Positions 8,924 through 17,539 of a stretch of DNA of 64,000 nt are shown in pieces. The stretch's first letter is position 1. Each line of letters opens with the position of its first letter. Source of the stretch: CAYXVJ01 sp964558445. Its GTDB lineage: Bacteria; Bacillota; Clostridia; Saccharofermentanales; Fastidiosipilaceae. The stretch lies in the NCBI GenBank assembly GCA_964558445.1, contig CAZLEA010000001.1, positions 146,828 through 210,827 of the forward strand, read 5' to 3'. Both the position numbers and the translations under genes were made by a program. The notes under the pieces are model-generated. The model saw only the letters and a list, made by a program, of their open reading frames with translations, ran no database searches and was not told the DNA's origin.

Positions 8924-10745
8924 GATTTGTCAGCCTATCTACGTTCGTTCCGCTCATCTGACGCATGGTCTTATCCAGACGATCGAGCAGAGAGCGCATC
9001 AGGCGCTGCTCGTCTTGGCGCTTCACCTTGAGCGTCGTCGTGCGAACGAAATCCGCCTCGGTGAATACGAAGTAGGCGACGGAACGGTAGCCGGGCATCT
9101 GCGTATTGATCTTGGCAATCTCCTTCTTCAAGTAAGCCGAGACCTCGGCATCGTCCGCCTTGTCGCTAAGCGGCATGGCCTCTCGATCGATCAGGATCTT
9201 CGCGCAGATATCGACTGCATCGCGCGAGTTGGTCTCGCCCCAGACGACACTCTCCTTGATGCCCGGGATCTTGTTCACGAGTGATTCGATCTCTTCGGGG
9301 AAGGCCTTTTTGCCATTCGTGAGAACGATCATCGACTTGATACGGCCCGTGATGTGGATACAGCCCTTCTGATCGATATAGCCCATGTCACCCGTGTGAA
9401 GCCAGCCGGCATCATCGATCGATTCCTTCGTCGCTTCTTCGTCTTCGAAGTAGCCCATCATGACCGAATCGCTACGTACGAGGATCTCGCCGATGGCGCC
9501 CGTCTCCGAGCTCTCTGCATCGATCGCCACCTCTACGCCATAGAGCGGCACGCCGACGGAACCCGGCACAAGCAACCTCGGATTGTGTACCGAGACGACA
9601 GGCGAGTGCTCCGTCAGGCCGTAACCTTCGAGGAAGGTCAGGCCGAAGTCGTTGAAGGCTTGGAAGATCTCCTTATCGAGTGCAGCAGCACCCGAGACGA
9701 CGAGGCGCAGGCCACCGCCCAGGCCGTCGATAACCGACTTGAACATCTTGCGGTTGAACTCGAAGCCGACCGCCTTCAGATTGCGGGCAATCGGCCGCAT
9801 GACGTTGACGAGCGGCTTCTTACCGGACTCCTCGATCTTGCTATCGACACGCTTGTAGATGTTCTCGAACAGCAGCGGTACGCCGACCATGCAGTTGATG
9901 CGCCATTCGACCAGGTTATTCGCCAGATAGCGCAAGCCGTCCATGAAGCAGATGCAAACACCGAAGTAGAGCATCGTATACATGCCGGTTGTCGTCTCGA
10001 AGGTGTGATGTAGAGGCAAAACAGATAGCGCGCGCTCGCCCGGATAGAGTTCCAGAACGGATGCGATGCTATAGATGTTACTCGTGATGTTGCGATGCGA
10101 GAGCATGACGCCCTTGGACGCGGCCGTCGTACCCGAGGTAAACAAGATGATCGCAAGCGAGCTCGGATCGATCGATTTGTCGAGGAAGCTTCGGTCCCCG
10201 CCCTCCAAGAGGGCGAGGCCTTCATGGATTAATTCGCTGTAACGAACGAAGCGAGGATCATCTGGCAACGTGACGGCCTGACCGTCCGGCACAACCTGAT
10301 CCATCACGACGATTAGCTCGAGACCGTCATAGTCGGCTACAGCGGACTTCGCCACATCCATCAACTTAGGGGTAACAAAGAGACAGCGACTCTGGCTGCG
10401 GCTTATCAGGGAAACCACTTCGTTGGCAGGTAGCATGCGATCTAGAGGAACGACGACACCGACACCACCGCAGGCAGCATTGTAGGACACGGCCCACTCG
10501 TAGCAGTTCTCGCCCATGACGGCAATATGTGCGCCCTCAAGGCCGCGCTTCAAGAGAGCGGTACCGGTCGCATCGATGTCGCTGACGAATTCCTCGTAGG
10601 TCTTGATGATGACCTCGGCATGCGGCTTGCGACGGAACATATAGGCCGGGTTATTGGCATACTTCTCGCTCCTGTTGCGCAACATGTCAATCGTTGTCGC
10701 GAAGCGTTCGGCGCTGTAGAGTGCTTTTCCCTTGATAACTTTCAT
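8916..10745 (-). CDS. AMP-forming long-chain acyl-CoA/acyl-ACP ligase
   Basis: A 609-aa ANL-superfamily enzyme that activates a carboxylic acid as acyl-AMP and then transfers it to CoA or ACP. Motifs: the P-loop FTSGTTAASKGVMLSH (normally TSGTTGxPKGV), EGYGLTEHSP, LHTGDMGYID, GRIKSMIVLTNGKKAFPEEIE and the C-terminal catalytic Lys in TTLKVKRQDE. The FAA1/AasS-like order suggests a long-chain acid substrate. The acceptor is uncertain: a dedicated ACP, a PlsC acyltransferase, a lipid kinase and a MarR regulator lie within 3 kb, so acyl-ACP formation for phospholipid synthesis is a reasonable inference. The ATG at 10745 follows GGGGCC with loose spacing. The EamA gene overlaps its end. Confidence 0.88.
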   Translation of the reverse strand: MKVIKGKALYSAERFATTIDMLRNRSEKYANNPAYMFRRKPHAEVIIKTYEEFVSDIDATGTALLKRGLEGAHIAVMGENCYEWAVSYNAACGGVGVVVPLDRMLPANEVVSLISRSQSRCLFVTPKLMDVAKSAVADYDGLELIVVMDQVVPDGQAVTLPDDPRFVRYSELIHEGLALLEGGDRSFLDKSIDPSSLAIILFTSGTTAASKGVMLSHRNITSNIYSIASVLELYPGERALSVLPLHHTFETTTGMYTMLYFGVCICFMDGLRYLANNLVEWRINCMVGVPLLFENIYKRVDSKIEESGKKPLVNVMRPIARNLKAVGFEFNRKMFKSVIDGLGGGLRLVVSGAAALDKEIFQAFNDFGLTFLEGYGLTEHSPVVSVHNPRLLVPGSVGVPLYGVEVAIDAESSETGAIGEILVRSDSVMMGYFEDEEATKESIDDAGWLHTGDMGYIDQKGCIHITGRIKSMIVLTNGKKAFPEEIESLVNKIPGIKESVVWGETNSRDAVDICAKILIDREAMPLSDKADDAEVSAYLKKEIAKINTQMPGYRSVAYFVFTEADFVRTTTLKVKRQDEQRLMRSLLDRLDKTMRQMSGTNVDRLTNHD

Positions 10746-10772
10746 CTTCTTGGCCCCTTTATCTTGATTTGT

Positions 10773-10785
10773 TTCGATAATCGAA
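10773..10785. promoter_or_regulatory. FabT/MarR-like operator candidate upstream of the acyl ligase gene
   Basis: TTCGATAATCGAA is a perfect 13-base palindrome (6-base arms, one central base), 28 bases upstream of the ligase ATG. It resembles the FabT-type site TTTGATTATCAAA as I recall it. A related sequence lies upstream of the MarR gene (13547-13560). Confidence 0.5.
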
Positions 10786-10869
10786 TATTTTGACGATCCA
10801 AGTATATCATCACTATGCTCATAATTGTATGGAGAAATATATTTCCCATGATAACGTTAACAAATTGCT

Positions 10870-10898
10870 TTGACAAGCGAAGTTCTTGGCCGTATAGT
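10870..10898 (+). promoter_or_regulatory. Sigma-A promoter of plsC
   Basis: TTGACA (10870-10875), a 17-base spacer and TATAGT (10893-10898) lie about 35 bases before the plsC start codon. Two GTTAAC hexamers (10856-10861 and 10897-10902) flank the promoter; their meaning is unknown. Confidence 0.8.
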
Positions 10899-10933
10899 TA
10901 ACTCAGATTTCAATTGTACGTTTGAGGAGAGAC

Positions 10934-11698
10934 ATGGTTCAAGAAGATAATCAACAAGATCATTCCCAGTTGGCGCGGCCCGTCGAGCGCGGCCTAAGCG
11001 GTAGGCTTCTCTACCGACTCGGCATGTTCGCAACGCGCACGCTCCTGAAGTTCGAAGGACGCGGGCTGGAGAATATCCCCAAGGACTCTCCTTACGTTCT
11101 GGCAGTGAATCATGAGACCTTCGTCGATGCGATGTGGGTAGCAAGTTTCCTGCCCAAGGACCACTTCCCTGCCTTTGCCTGCATGGCAGCTCAGGATCTG
11201 CTCACGGATTACGGCCCCTTCGGCCGCATGATCATGAAGGTCGGTCGCGGCATACCGCTCAATCGTCACGGCAGTCCGATTCGCGGACTTGTGCTGGCCA
11301 AGAAGCAGGTTGACGAGGGAAACATCTTACTCGTACATCCCGAGGGCACGCGCTCGCACGACGGCAGACTCGGTAAGATACATGAGGGCGCAACCTTCAT
11401 CGCGATGAAGGCAGGTGTCCCCTTAATACCCGTCTTCATTGACGGCGGTTTCGAGATCTTCAGTCGTTACCACAAGCTGCCTAGCTTCTTCAATAAGAAG
11501 ACCAAGCGACGAAACAGACTAATCATCCACTACGGCGAGCCGCTCCTACCGGAGAATTACAAGAATTCGAAGGCCATGACCAAGGATATGAAGTTGTGGC
11601 TCGAAGAGGCCTTCTCGAACAAGGAAGTCCCCCGTGACTTCGCGGCGATCGACCGCATCATCGCTGCTTCCACACAAGAAACAAACCCCGACATCTAG
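10934..11698 (+). CDS. plsC: 1-acyl-glycerol-3-phosphate acyltransferase, PlsC family
   Basis: A 254-aa lysophospholipid acyltransferase that transfers an acyl group to the sn-2 position of lysophosphatidic acid at the membrane. The catalytic HX4D motif is NHETFVD, and the glycerol-phosphate binding motif is VHPEGTRSHDG, followed by KAGVPLIPVFI. The ATG at 10934 is preceded by GAGGAG with good spacing; the TTG at 10922 would place the ribosome site inside the coding region. It is transcribed away from the acyl ligase from its own strong promoter and faces the lipid kinase-ACP-MarR operon. Together these suggest local control of acyl-chain entry into phospholipids. It may be the main PlsC or a second copy; this window cannot tell. 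Confidence 0.92.
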   Translation: MVQEDNQQDHSQLARPVERGLSGRLLYRLGMFATRTLLKFEGRGLENIPKDSPYVLAVNHETFVDAMWVASFLPKDHFPAFACMAAQDLLTDYGPFGRMIMKVGRGIPLNRHGSPIRGLVLAKKQVDEGNILLVHPEGTRSHDGRLGKIHEGATFIAMKAGVPLIPVFIDGGFEIFSRYHKLPSFFNKKTKRRNRLIIHYGEPLLPENYKNSKAMTKDMKLWLEEAFSNKEVPRDFAAIDRIIAASTQETNPDI

Positions 11699-11706
11699 TA
11701 TCGGGG
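11686..11706. terminator. Bidirectional intrinsic terminator
   Basis: CCCCGA and TCGGGG pair across the plsC stop codon. On the minus strand the stem is followed by TTTGTTTCTT, so it can end the lipid kinase operon; on the plus strand the tail is weaker (CCTTCCTTATT). Confidence 0.75.
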
Positions 11707-11737
11707 CCTTCCTTATTGTCTATACATCATAACTTCT

Positions 11738-12745
11738 CTACTTCAAGGCATCGGCAACTGTCAGGGATCTCGGCACCATAAGCTTCAGTTTCGCCTGCTC
11801 GTTTCGTACCGTCAAATGCTTGCAGTAGAACGGGTTCCCGTCAATCGTAACGATGAGCTTATCTCCTTCACCTGCGAGCAGTTCCACCTCTCTGCCGCGA
11901 TAGAGCTCAACAATATCGAGTTCCTCGATCCGGCCTGCCTTGTACTTCCTTGCCATAAGCAGCACATGCCACAAATTGACCGGTGTTGAGATCGTCGCCT
12001 CGAGGTAACCGTCCGCCAGGCGCCCCTTCGGATTCGGCTGGAAGCCGCTGCCATAGAATCTGGCATTGCAGATTGCAAGCAGCGAGTAAGCGCGATTCTC
12101 GTAGCGCTCTTCATCGATACGGAAATCGAAACGAAACTTCATCTTGCGAAACGAGGCCAACAAGGCACCCACATAGTAGATACTGTTACCCAGAAACGAC
12201 AACTTGCGGCTCAGTCGATCGCTTGCGATTACGGCGTTGGAATCGAAGCCGATGGATAACGCATTGATGCAGTAGCGTGTTAACAGAGTCTCCTTGAGGT
12301 CGCAAGTCGGGTAGCTAACATCCGTCGCCTCTACGCGAAGCAAATCGATATCATAAACAGTTGCGTAGTCGCTTCGGTCCTCATCGCACACGATATTGAG
12401 CGCATCCAGGATCTTGATCGGATCACGCTCGCTATCCACATAGATACTTCTCGAGAAGTCGTTGCCCCGTCCGGTAGGCAGAACCAGGAGCGGCGTATCG
12501 CTGCCCACCAAGCCATTGGCAATCTCGCTTAGGGTGCCGTCACCGCCGACCGCGATGACGACGGCATCCTTGCCGTAACGCTTCGCAACCTGCCGTGCAT
12601 AGACTTCGGGATCCCCCTTCTTCTCGGTCGCCATGAAGTGAATCGTATCACAGGCAGGCTCCGAAACCAGGCGTTCCAAGTACGGCTTAATCCGCGGATC
12701 CGAGCGCATACCGGCATTCGGATTATAGATAAACACATAATGCAT
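11738..12745 (-). CDS. Diacylglycerol kinase-like lipid kinase (YegS/DagK family)
   Basis: A 335-aa lipid kinase with a DAGK catalytic domain. Motifs are NPNAG at the N-terminus (nucleotide side), VGGDGTLSEIANGL (phosphate-binding loop) and LPTGRGNDFSRS, followed by a C-terminal beta-sandwich. Relatives phosphorylate diacylglycerol, feeding it back to phosphatidic acid, or other lipid alcohols. I chose the ATG at 12745 (MHYVFIYNPNAG), preceded by GAGGAAGG; the longer reading frame to 12787 would overlap the ACP gene. It is the last gene of the marR-ACP-kinase operon, 16 bases after the ACP stop. The exact lipid substrate is not determined by sequence. Confidence 0.88.
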   Translation of the reverse strand: MHYVFIYNPNAGMRSDPRIKPYLERLVSEPACDTIHFMATEKKGDPEVYARQVAKRYGKDAVVIAVGGDGTLSEIANGLVGSDTPLLVLPTGRGNDFSRSIYVDSERDPIKILDALNIVCDEDRSDYATVYDIDLLRVEATDVSYPTCDLKETLLTRYCINALSIGFDSNAVIASDRLSRKLSFLGNSIYYVGALLASFRKMKFRFDFRIDEERYENRAYSLLAICNARFYGSGFQPNPKGRLADGYLEATISTPVNLWHVLLMARKYKAGRIEELDIVELYRGREVELLAGEGDKLIVTIDGNPFYCKHLTVRNEQAKLKLMVPRSLTVADALK

Positions 12746-12761
12746 AAGAAGAAGCCTTCCT

Positions 12762-13007
12762 CTATGAAGCGATACCAGCCTCCACATAAGCTACGATATC
12801 GTCAATCGTGTGCAGGCGCTCGACGTCTTCGTCTGCGATCTGCATATCAAAGGCAGCTTCCAAGTCAACCACAATCTCATAAACGGCCAGCGAGTCCAAA
12901 CTCAGATCACGGATTAAATCCTGATCGTTTCGGAGTGCATCCACTTCCATACTCGCCGCATTGGCGACGGTCTCGCGAACTTGCTTCTGAATCTCATCCT
13001 TACTCAT
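12762..13007 (-). CDS. Acyl carrier protein
   Basis: An 81-aa acidic acyl carrier protein. The phosphopantetheine attachment site is the Ser in DLSLDSLAVYEIV, matching the ACP consensus DSL. It carries acyl chains as thioesters. I chose the ATG at 13007 (MSKDEIQKQ) because a GGGGG run lies 6 bases upstream; an ATG two codons earlier would abut that run. Its start lies inside the last codons of the MarR gene (8-base overlap), and the lipid kinase follows. This is probably a specialised ACP rather than the main fatty-acid-synthesis ACP, because no fab genes adjoin it; that is inference. Confidence 0.93.
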   Translation of the reverse strand: MSKDEIQKQVRETVANAASMEVDALRNDQDLIRDLSLDSLAVYEIVVDLEAAFDMQIADEDVERLHTIDDIVAYVEAGIAS

Positions 13008-13488
13008 TGTCATCCCCCATAATTTCTCTGGTCTTGTACTTATCGTATTGCTCATCGATATAGGAATCGATATTCAACAAGGCATCCAACAACTGTTTGC
13101 GCTCATCCATGGCCAGGTCTGCCACCATCCCGTTTACGAGCAGTGTGTGAAACTTCCAGAACAGGCGGTAAGCAATCTTCCCCTCACGCGTCAGGCTCAA
13201 GAGCACGACGCGACGGTCGTTCTCCGCACGCTCGCGGCGGACATACTTCTTGCGTACCAAGCGATCGATCGCGACGGTCAGGGTCCCGGTCGTAATATTG
13301 AGCTTCGCTGCCGTCTCACCCATGCTTCGCTTCTCGTACGGTCCGATCGTAGCGAGAGTATGCATCTCCGTCTTGGACAAATTCGAAAAATGACCCTTCA
13401 ACAGGGCTTCTTCTTCCGTAACCAGGATCTTCTCATAAATCTTGAGAAGCAGATCCAGTATCTTCGCGTTGTACTCTGTCATTGCCAT
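13000..13488 (-). CDS. MarR-family transcriptional regulator (FabT-like)
   Basis: A 162-aa winged-helix regulator of the MarR family. The core reads KTEMHTLATIGPYEKRSMGETAAKL, then TTGTLTVAIDRLVRKKYVRRE (recognition helix) and ENDRRVVLLSLTREG (wing), all typical. It leads an operon with an ACP and a lipid kinase. In streptococci and enterococci a MarR protein, FabT, sits with ACP and fab genes and represses fatty acid synthesis when bound to acyl-ACP. Here the context suggests an analogous sensor of acyl-ACP, but the target genes would be lipid-salvage genes. A candidate operator overlaps its own -35. ATG at 13488; a second ATG at 13482 is possible. Confidence 0.9.
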   Translation of the reverse strand: MAMTEYNAKILDLLLKIYEKILVTEEEALLKGHFSNLSKTEMHTLATIGPYEKRSMGETAAKLNITTGTLTVAIDRLVRKKYVRRERAENDRRVVLLSLTREGKIAYRLFWKFHTLLVNGMVADLAMDERKQLLDALLNIDSYIDEQYDKYKTREIMGDDNE

Positions 13489-13530
13489 CTCGGCCCCACC
13501 TCACCCATGAACCGAAATATCGCAAATTCA

Positions 13531-13560
13531 TGTATAGCATCAAATATTTCGTGTATCAAA
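13531..13560 (-). promoter_or_regulatory. Promoter of the marR-ACP-kinase operon with overlapping operator-like site
   Basis: Read on the minus strand: TTGATA (13554-13559), 17 bases, TATACA (13531-13536). The sequence TTTGATACACGAAA (13547-13560) covers the -35 and matches 10 of 14 positions of the palindromic site before the acyl ligase gene, suggesting autoregulation by the MarR protein. Confidence 0.65.
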
Positions 13561-13621
13561 GTATTTTGAATACAGTCTACTCATTTCGGCCATCGAGTGC
13601 AAGCCGATCGGCACTTGAATA

Positions 13622-13659
13622 TAAAAAAACCGATCCTCGATCCGAAGACCGAGAACCGG
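13622..13659 (-). terminator. Intrinsic terminator after ackA
   Basis: On the minus strand a roughly 13-bp stem (13630-13659, three wobble pairs) with a TTCG tetraloop is followed by seven T. It lies 20 bases beyond the ackA stop codon. Confidence 0.9.
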
Positions 13660-13679
13660 ATTCAAACCGTAAATTGCGA

Positions 13680-14888
13680 CTAGGCCTTGCCAGCCAGGCG
13701 CTGTGTGTCTTGGGCGATCACGAGTTCTTCGTTTGTCGGGATATTGAAGACACGAACGCGAGACGCGGCGGTAGCGAGGTCTCTCTCTTCTCTTGTGTCG
13801 TTCTGAGACAGATCGATCTCGACACCCATGAAGCCGAGCCCGGCACATACGCGCTCACGGACGTCGGGCGTATTCTCACCGACACCGGCGGTGAAGACGA
13901 TGGCATCGAGGCCGTTCATGGCGGCGGCATAAGCACCGACATACTTCTTGACGCTATAAGAGAACATCTCAACAGCGAGCAGCGCGCGCTCATGGCCCGC
14001 ATCGGCTGCATCGTAGAGGTCACGGAAGTCCGAACTGACGCCCGAAATACCGAGCACACCGGACTGCTTGTTCAGGATATGGTCGATATCCTGGATGGTG
14101 GACATACCGGCTTCGCTGTCTTCCTTCTCGAGCAAGAACTTGATGATTGCAGGATCGATATCACCGCTACGCGTGCCCATCGGGACACCGGCCAAGGGCG
14201 TCAGACCCATGGATGTATCGACGCTCTTACCGCCATCGACAGCTGCGATCGACGATCCGTTACCGAGGTGGCAGGTGACGATCTTAAGCTCTTCGATGGG
14301 CTTACCCATCAATTCGGCTGCACGTCTGGCGACAAACTGGTGGCTCGTGCCATGGAAGCCGTAGCGACGGACGCCATACTGCTTATAGAACTCGTAGGGA
14401 ATCGCGTACATGTAGGCATGGGCGGGCATCGACTGGTGGAACGCTGTGTCGAATACGGCGACCTGGGGGATACCGGGCATCGCCTGCTCGCAAGCTTCGA
14501 TACCGGTTAGGTTTGCGGGGTTATGCAAAGGAGCCAGGTCGACGCAATCGCTGATTGCGGCCTTGACTTCCGGCGTGATGAGCGCCGAGTCGGCGAACGC
14601 TTCGCCGCCATGCACGACACGATGACCGATAGCTTCGATCTCGTCCATCGACTTGATCACACCATGCTCTTCCGAGGTGAGCGTGGAGAGCACGGCTCTC
14701 ACCGCAACGGAGTGGTTCGGCATGTCAACCGAGATCGGGCTCATGTGGCCGTTCTTCTTGTGCTTGATCAAGGGTGAGCTAAGTCCGATACGCTCGGCGA
14801 CACCGCTTGCCATCTCCTCGCCTGTTTCGCTGTTCAACAGCTGGTACTTCAAGGACGAGCTGCCTGCATTAATAACTAAAATAATCAT
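13680..14888 (-). CDS. ackA: Acetate kinase
   Basis: Acetate kinase (402 aa) interconverts acetyl phosphate plus ADP with acetate plus ATP, the energy-yielding last step of acetate fermentation. Seen: the N-terminal signature ILVINAGSSSLKYQL, the second signature YGFHGTSHQFVARRA, HLGNGSSIAAV (phosphate binding), FTAGVGEN and the C-terminal TNEELVIA. Length is standard. The gene lies 30 bases after pta on the same strand, the usual pta-ackA operon, and is followed at once by a strong terminator. An AAGGAG box lies about 12 bases before the ATG. Confidence 0.97.
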   Translation of the reverse strand: MIILVINAGSSSLKYQLLNSETGEEMASGVAERIGLSSPLIKHKKNGHMSPISVDMPNHSVAVRAVLSTLTSEEHGVIKSMDEIEAIGHRVVHGGEAFADSALITPEVKAAISDCVDLAPLHNPANLTGIEACEQAMPGIPQVAVFDTAFHQSMPAHAYMYAIPYEFYKQYGVRRYGFHGTSHQFVARRAAELMGKPIEELKIVTCHLGNGSSIAAVDGGKSVDTSMGLTPLAGVPMGTRSGDIDPAIIKFLLEKEDSEAGMSTIQDIDHILNKQSGVLGISGVSSDFRDLYDAADAGHERALLAVEMFSYSVKKYVGAYAAAMNGLDAIVFTAGVGENTPDVRERVCAGLGFMGVEIDLSQNDTREERDLATAASRVRVFNIPTNEELVIAQDTQRLAGKA

Positions 14889-14918
14889 CTGTTTATCTTA
14901 CTCCTTATTATATCAAGC

Positions 14919-15911
14919 TTACTTCGCCTGTGCTTGCACTGCAGTGATTGCGGTCACACCGACAATATCATCTGCGGAACAGCCGCGAGACAAGTCGTTA
15001 ACCGGTGCAGCAATACCCTGAGTGATCGGGCCGTATGCGTCCGCCTTAGCCAATCTCTGGACGAGCTTATAGCCGATGTTGCCGGCATTCAGATCGGGGA
15101 ACACGAGCGTATTGGCATGGCCTGCAACACTGGAACCGGGCGCCTTCGTCTCACCGACGGAGGGGATAATCGCAGCATCGAGCTGGAGTTCGCCGTCGAG
15201 CATCAGCTCCGGTGCCTTCTCCTTAGCTAAGCGGGTAGCCTCCACGACCTTCTCGGTCAGTTCGCTCTTGGCAGAGCCCTTGGTGGAGTAAGAGAGCATA
15301 GCGACCTTGGGTTCTTCTTGAACCAATTGACGGAAGGAATTCGCAGATGAGATCGCAATCTCCGAGAGCGCATTCGCATCGGGGTTCTCAACGAGGCCGC
15401 TGTCACCGAAGACAAACGCACCGTTGGCTCCGAAGCTCTCATCCGGTACGACCATCAAGAAGAAGGCGGAAACAAGCTTGGTACCGGGAGCCGTCTTCAG
15501 GATCTGAAGCGCGGGACGAAGCGTTGCTGCTGTACTGTTCGCCGCACCGGCGACCATGCCGTCCGCGACACCCATCTTGACCAACATGACACCAAAATAG
15601 AGGGCATCATCCATCGTGGCTACAGCCTTCTCCGGAGTCATGCCCTTGTTCTTGCGAAGCTCATAGAATGCATCGGCCATCTCTGCCGTGCGCTCATAGG
15701 TCTTCGGATCGATAATTGTTGCGCCCGATACATCCCATGTACCCGCAGTCTCCTTGATCTGTGTCTCGTCACCCACCAAGATTACGTTCGCGACATCGCG
15801 CTCCAAAATCTTAGCTGTAGCTTCCAACACTCGGACGTCATTTGACTCCGGTAGAACGATCGTCTTCTTGTCCGCCTTGGCGCGGTCAAAAATCGCATCC
15901 ATAAACGCCAT
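14919..15911 (-). CDS. pta: Phosphate acetyltransferase
   Basis: Phosphotransacetylase (330 aa) converts acetyl-CoA and phosphate to acetyl phosphate, supplying ackA. This is the short form, without the N-terminal DRTGG/BioD domains of E. coli Pta. Family features: KTIVLPESNDVRVLEA near the N-terminus, MVAGAANSTAATLRPALQ, SFFLM, SYSTKGSAKSE, DGELQLDAA, and LVFPDLNAGNIGYKLVQR near the C-terminus. It is first in the pta-ackA operon; GAGGT precedes the ATG. A sigma-A-like promoter lies about 60 bases upstream. Confidence 0.97.
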   Translation of the reverse strand: MAFMDAIFDRAKADKKTIVLPESNDVRVLEATAKILERDVANVILVGDETQIKETAGTWDVSGATIIDPKTYERTAEMADAFYELRKNKGMTPEKAVATMDDALYFGVMLVKMGVADGMVAGAANSTAATLRPALQILKTAPGTKLVSAFFLMVVPDESFGANGAFVFGDSGLVENPDANALSEIAISSANSFRQLVQEEPKVAMLSYSTKGSAKSELTEKVVEATRLAKEKAPELMLDGELQLDAAIIPSVGETKAPGSSVAGHANTLVFPDLNAGNIGYKLVQRLAKADAYGPITQGIAAPVNDLSRGCSADDIVGVTAITAVQAQAK

Positions 15912-15971
15912 ACCATTACCTCTTTCTTATTTCTCTTGTTCTTACGTGGTCGAATATATGAATTGAATCAA

Positions 15972-15999
15972 TGTATATGCCACCGTTAAGTATAGACAA
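15972..15999 (-). promoter_or_regulatory. Probable pta-ackA promoter
   Basis: Minus-strand TTGTCT (15994-15999), a 16-base spacer and TATACA (15972-15977), about 60 bases before the pta start. Confidence 0.5.
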
Positions 16000-16063
16000 T
16001 CCATCTTGTGCCTTCAAGTGACAAGGTAACAAGAAATACCCAAAATGTAATTCACGTAAACAG

Positions 16064-17467
16064 TTAATACGTGCCCAATAGCGCCCAGACATTGTCTCCG
16101 AAGGTGATGCGCACATCATCGTTCTCGGTCGGATCACGGAAGACCATGCCATAAATCGGACTAAGCGTCACCGTTGATAGATTCCTATCGAGCAAACGAT
16201 CCAGTGCCTTGGCATATAAATCTATGTCGCCTTCTATTCTCGCCAATCGTGCCAACTGCGCATAACGTATTGGCAATGTATTACCCTCTATTGTATTGAC
16301 GTCTTGAAGGGTGTACGTCTCAACAAGTCGATAATTGTTAAGACGACTTTTCAACCAGGCCAATGATTGTGGCGGCAAGGCATCGACTTCTGCCAAATGC
16401 ATCATGATCGAGATTTGGTCTTCGAGTGAAACCACTGCGTTATCGGTATAGAGAATATAGCTATCCGATGTCGGTTCGTAGGCTTCGGCATAAACCGCTA
16501 GTCCGTCCCTTAGTCCTCCCGAAACGATAGCCAGGGCTTCTTCGTAGATCGTCTCATAAGCAGGATCCAGATCGCGCAAGACATAGAGCGTATAGAGATC
16601 GATGTCTCTTAGCCGAATCAAACCAAGCTGCTTCACGCTCTCGCCTTGATTCGCCGGTGTCGGTGTAGGTGTGACGCCTCCCTCTTCGCCGACAAACACA
16701 GGAGGTGTCGGCCAAACTTCGATCACCCAGTCCGCAAGCGGCGGCAGACCGTCCTTCGAACGCGAGAGATAAGCTGCCGAAGTGGTCCGAAGCTGTTCCA
16801 GAGCGCCTGCTTCCCCCCACTTCTGATGAGCCAGTGCCAGCGCTCGCATATAGGTGAGGGTCGCACTATCATCGATATAAGCTTCTGTACCGGCAGAGAA
16901 ATAGACCGTCGGATCGGAGGCGAGTACCTCTTCCGTTATCTCATCAAGATAGGGCCTCTCCTCACTCTTCTGATTCGCCTCCGACGGATTGGCTACGACG
17001 GTGGACGCCCGCTCGAGGAGGCCATCACTGCGCAGGAAATTAGCCGCAATCTGCGCCTCTATCTCGGAGAAGAGTGCGGTATCTCCCGCTTCCGCCGCAT
17101 AGAGCAAGAACAGAGCGTGGTGGTCTGCCCGTAGCAAGACATCATCCGTCTTATAGAATAGAGCCGGCCCCAAGTCGAGCCAGCGTTCTTCCATGAAGCC
17201 AGCTCCTATCCTCGTCTCTTCGTCATCACTCGCATTGAGCAACTCTCGTTCGAGACGAAGTAATAATCGTTCGTGATTCAGCTTCGGTCCCCAGAGTCCG
17301 TTATCGTTTAGCGAGTCCGCTACAGTGATATCGAACTTGACCCCGGACAGTTGCCGCTTCAACAAGTTCTGTGATAAGAGCAGCGTGAGTAATATGCCAA
17401 GCAGAATGAATCCGCTTACAAACAGAAGCTTCTTGTATGACGGCTTCTGATCTCGTTTGTTTCGCAC
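16064..17467 (-). CDS. Membrane-anchored extracytoplasmic protein of unknown function
   Basis: A 467-aa protein I cannot assign to a family. It starts with a basic segment (MRNKRDQKPSYKK) and one transmembrane helix (LLFVSGFILLGILLTLLL), then a long acidic soluble part expected outside the cell. The soluble part is mainly alpha-helical with repeated patterns such as ALFLLYAAEAGD, TLTYMRALALAHQKWG and YAQLARLARIEGD, which recall alpha/alpha-barrel glycosidases such as GH8; no catalytic motif can be named, so that is only a fold guess. A Pro/Thr hinge (GVTPTPTPANQ) lies mid-protein. Start is GTG at 17467 with GAGGAA upstream. It lies alone between pta and the divergent tmcAL. Confidence 0.75.
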   Translation of the reverse strand: MRNKRDQKPSYKKLLFVSGFILLGILLTLLLSQNLLKRQLSGVKFDITVADSLNDNGLWGPKLNHERLLLRLERELLNASDDEETRIGAGFMEERWLDLGPALFYKTDDVLLRADHHALFLLYAAEAGDTALFSEIEAQIAANFLRSDGLLERASTVVANPSEANQKSEERPYLDEITEEVLASDPTVYFSAGTEAYIDDSATLTYMRALALAHQKWGEAGALEQLRTTSAAYLSRSKDGLPPLADWVIEVWPTPPVFVGEEGGVTPTPTPANQGESVKQLGLIRLRDIDLYTLYVLRDLDPAYETIYEEALAIVSGGLRDGLAVYAEAYEPTSDSYILYTDNAVVSLEDQISIMMHLAEVDALPPQSLAWLKSRLNNYRLVETYTLQDVNTIEGNTLPIRYAQLARLARIEGDIDLYAKALDRLLDRNLSTVTLSPIYGMVFRDPTENDDVRITFGDNVWALLGTY

Positions 17468-17539
17468 GGCAAATCAATTCCTCAATTCCTAGATATTCCT
17501 TATAATAATACTATAACTACGAATAAGACTGGAGCATAC

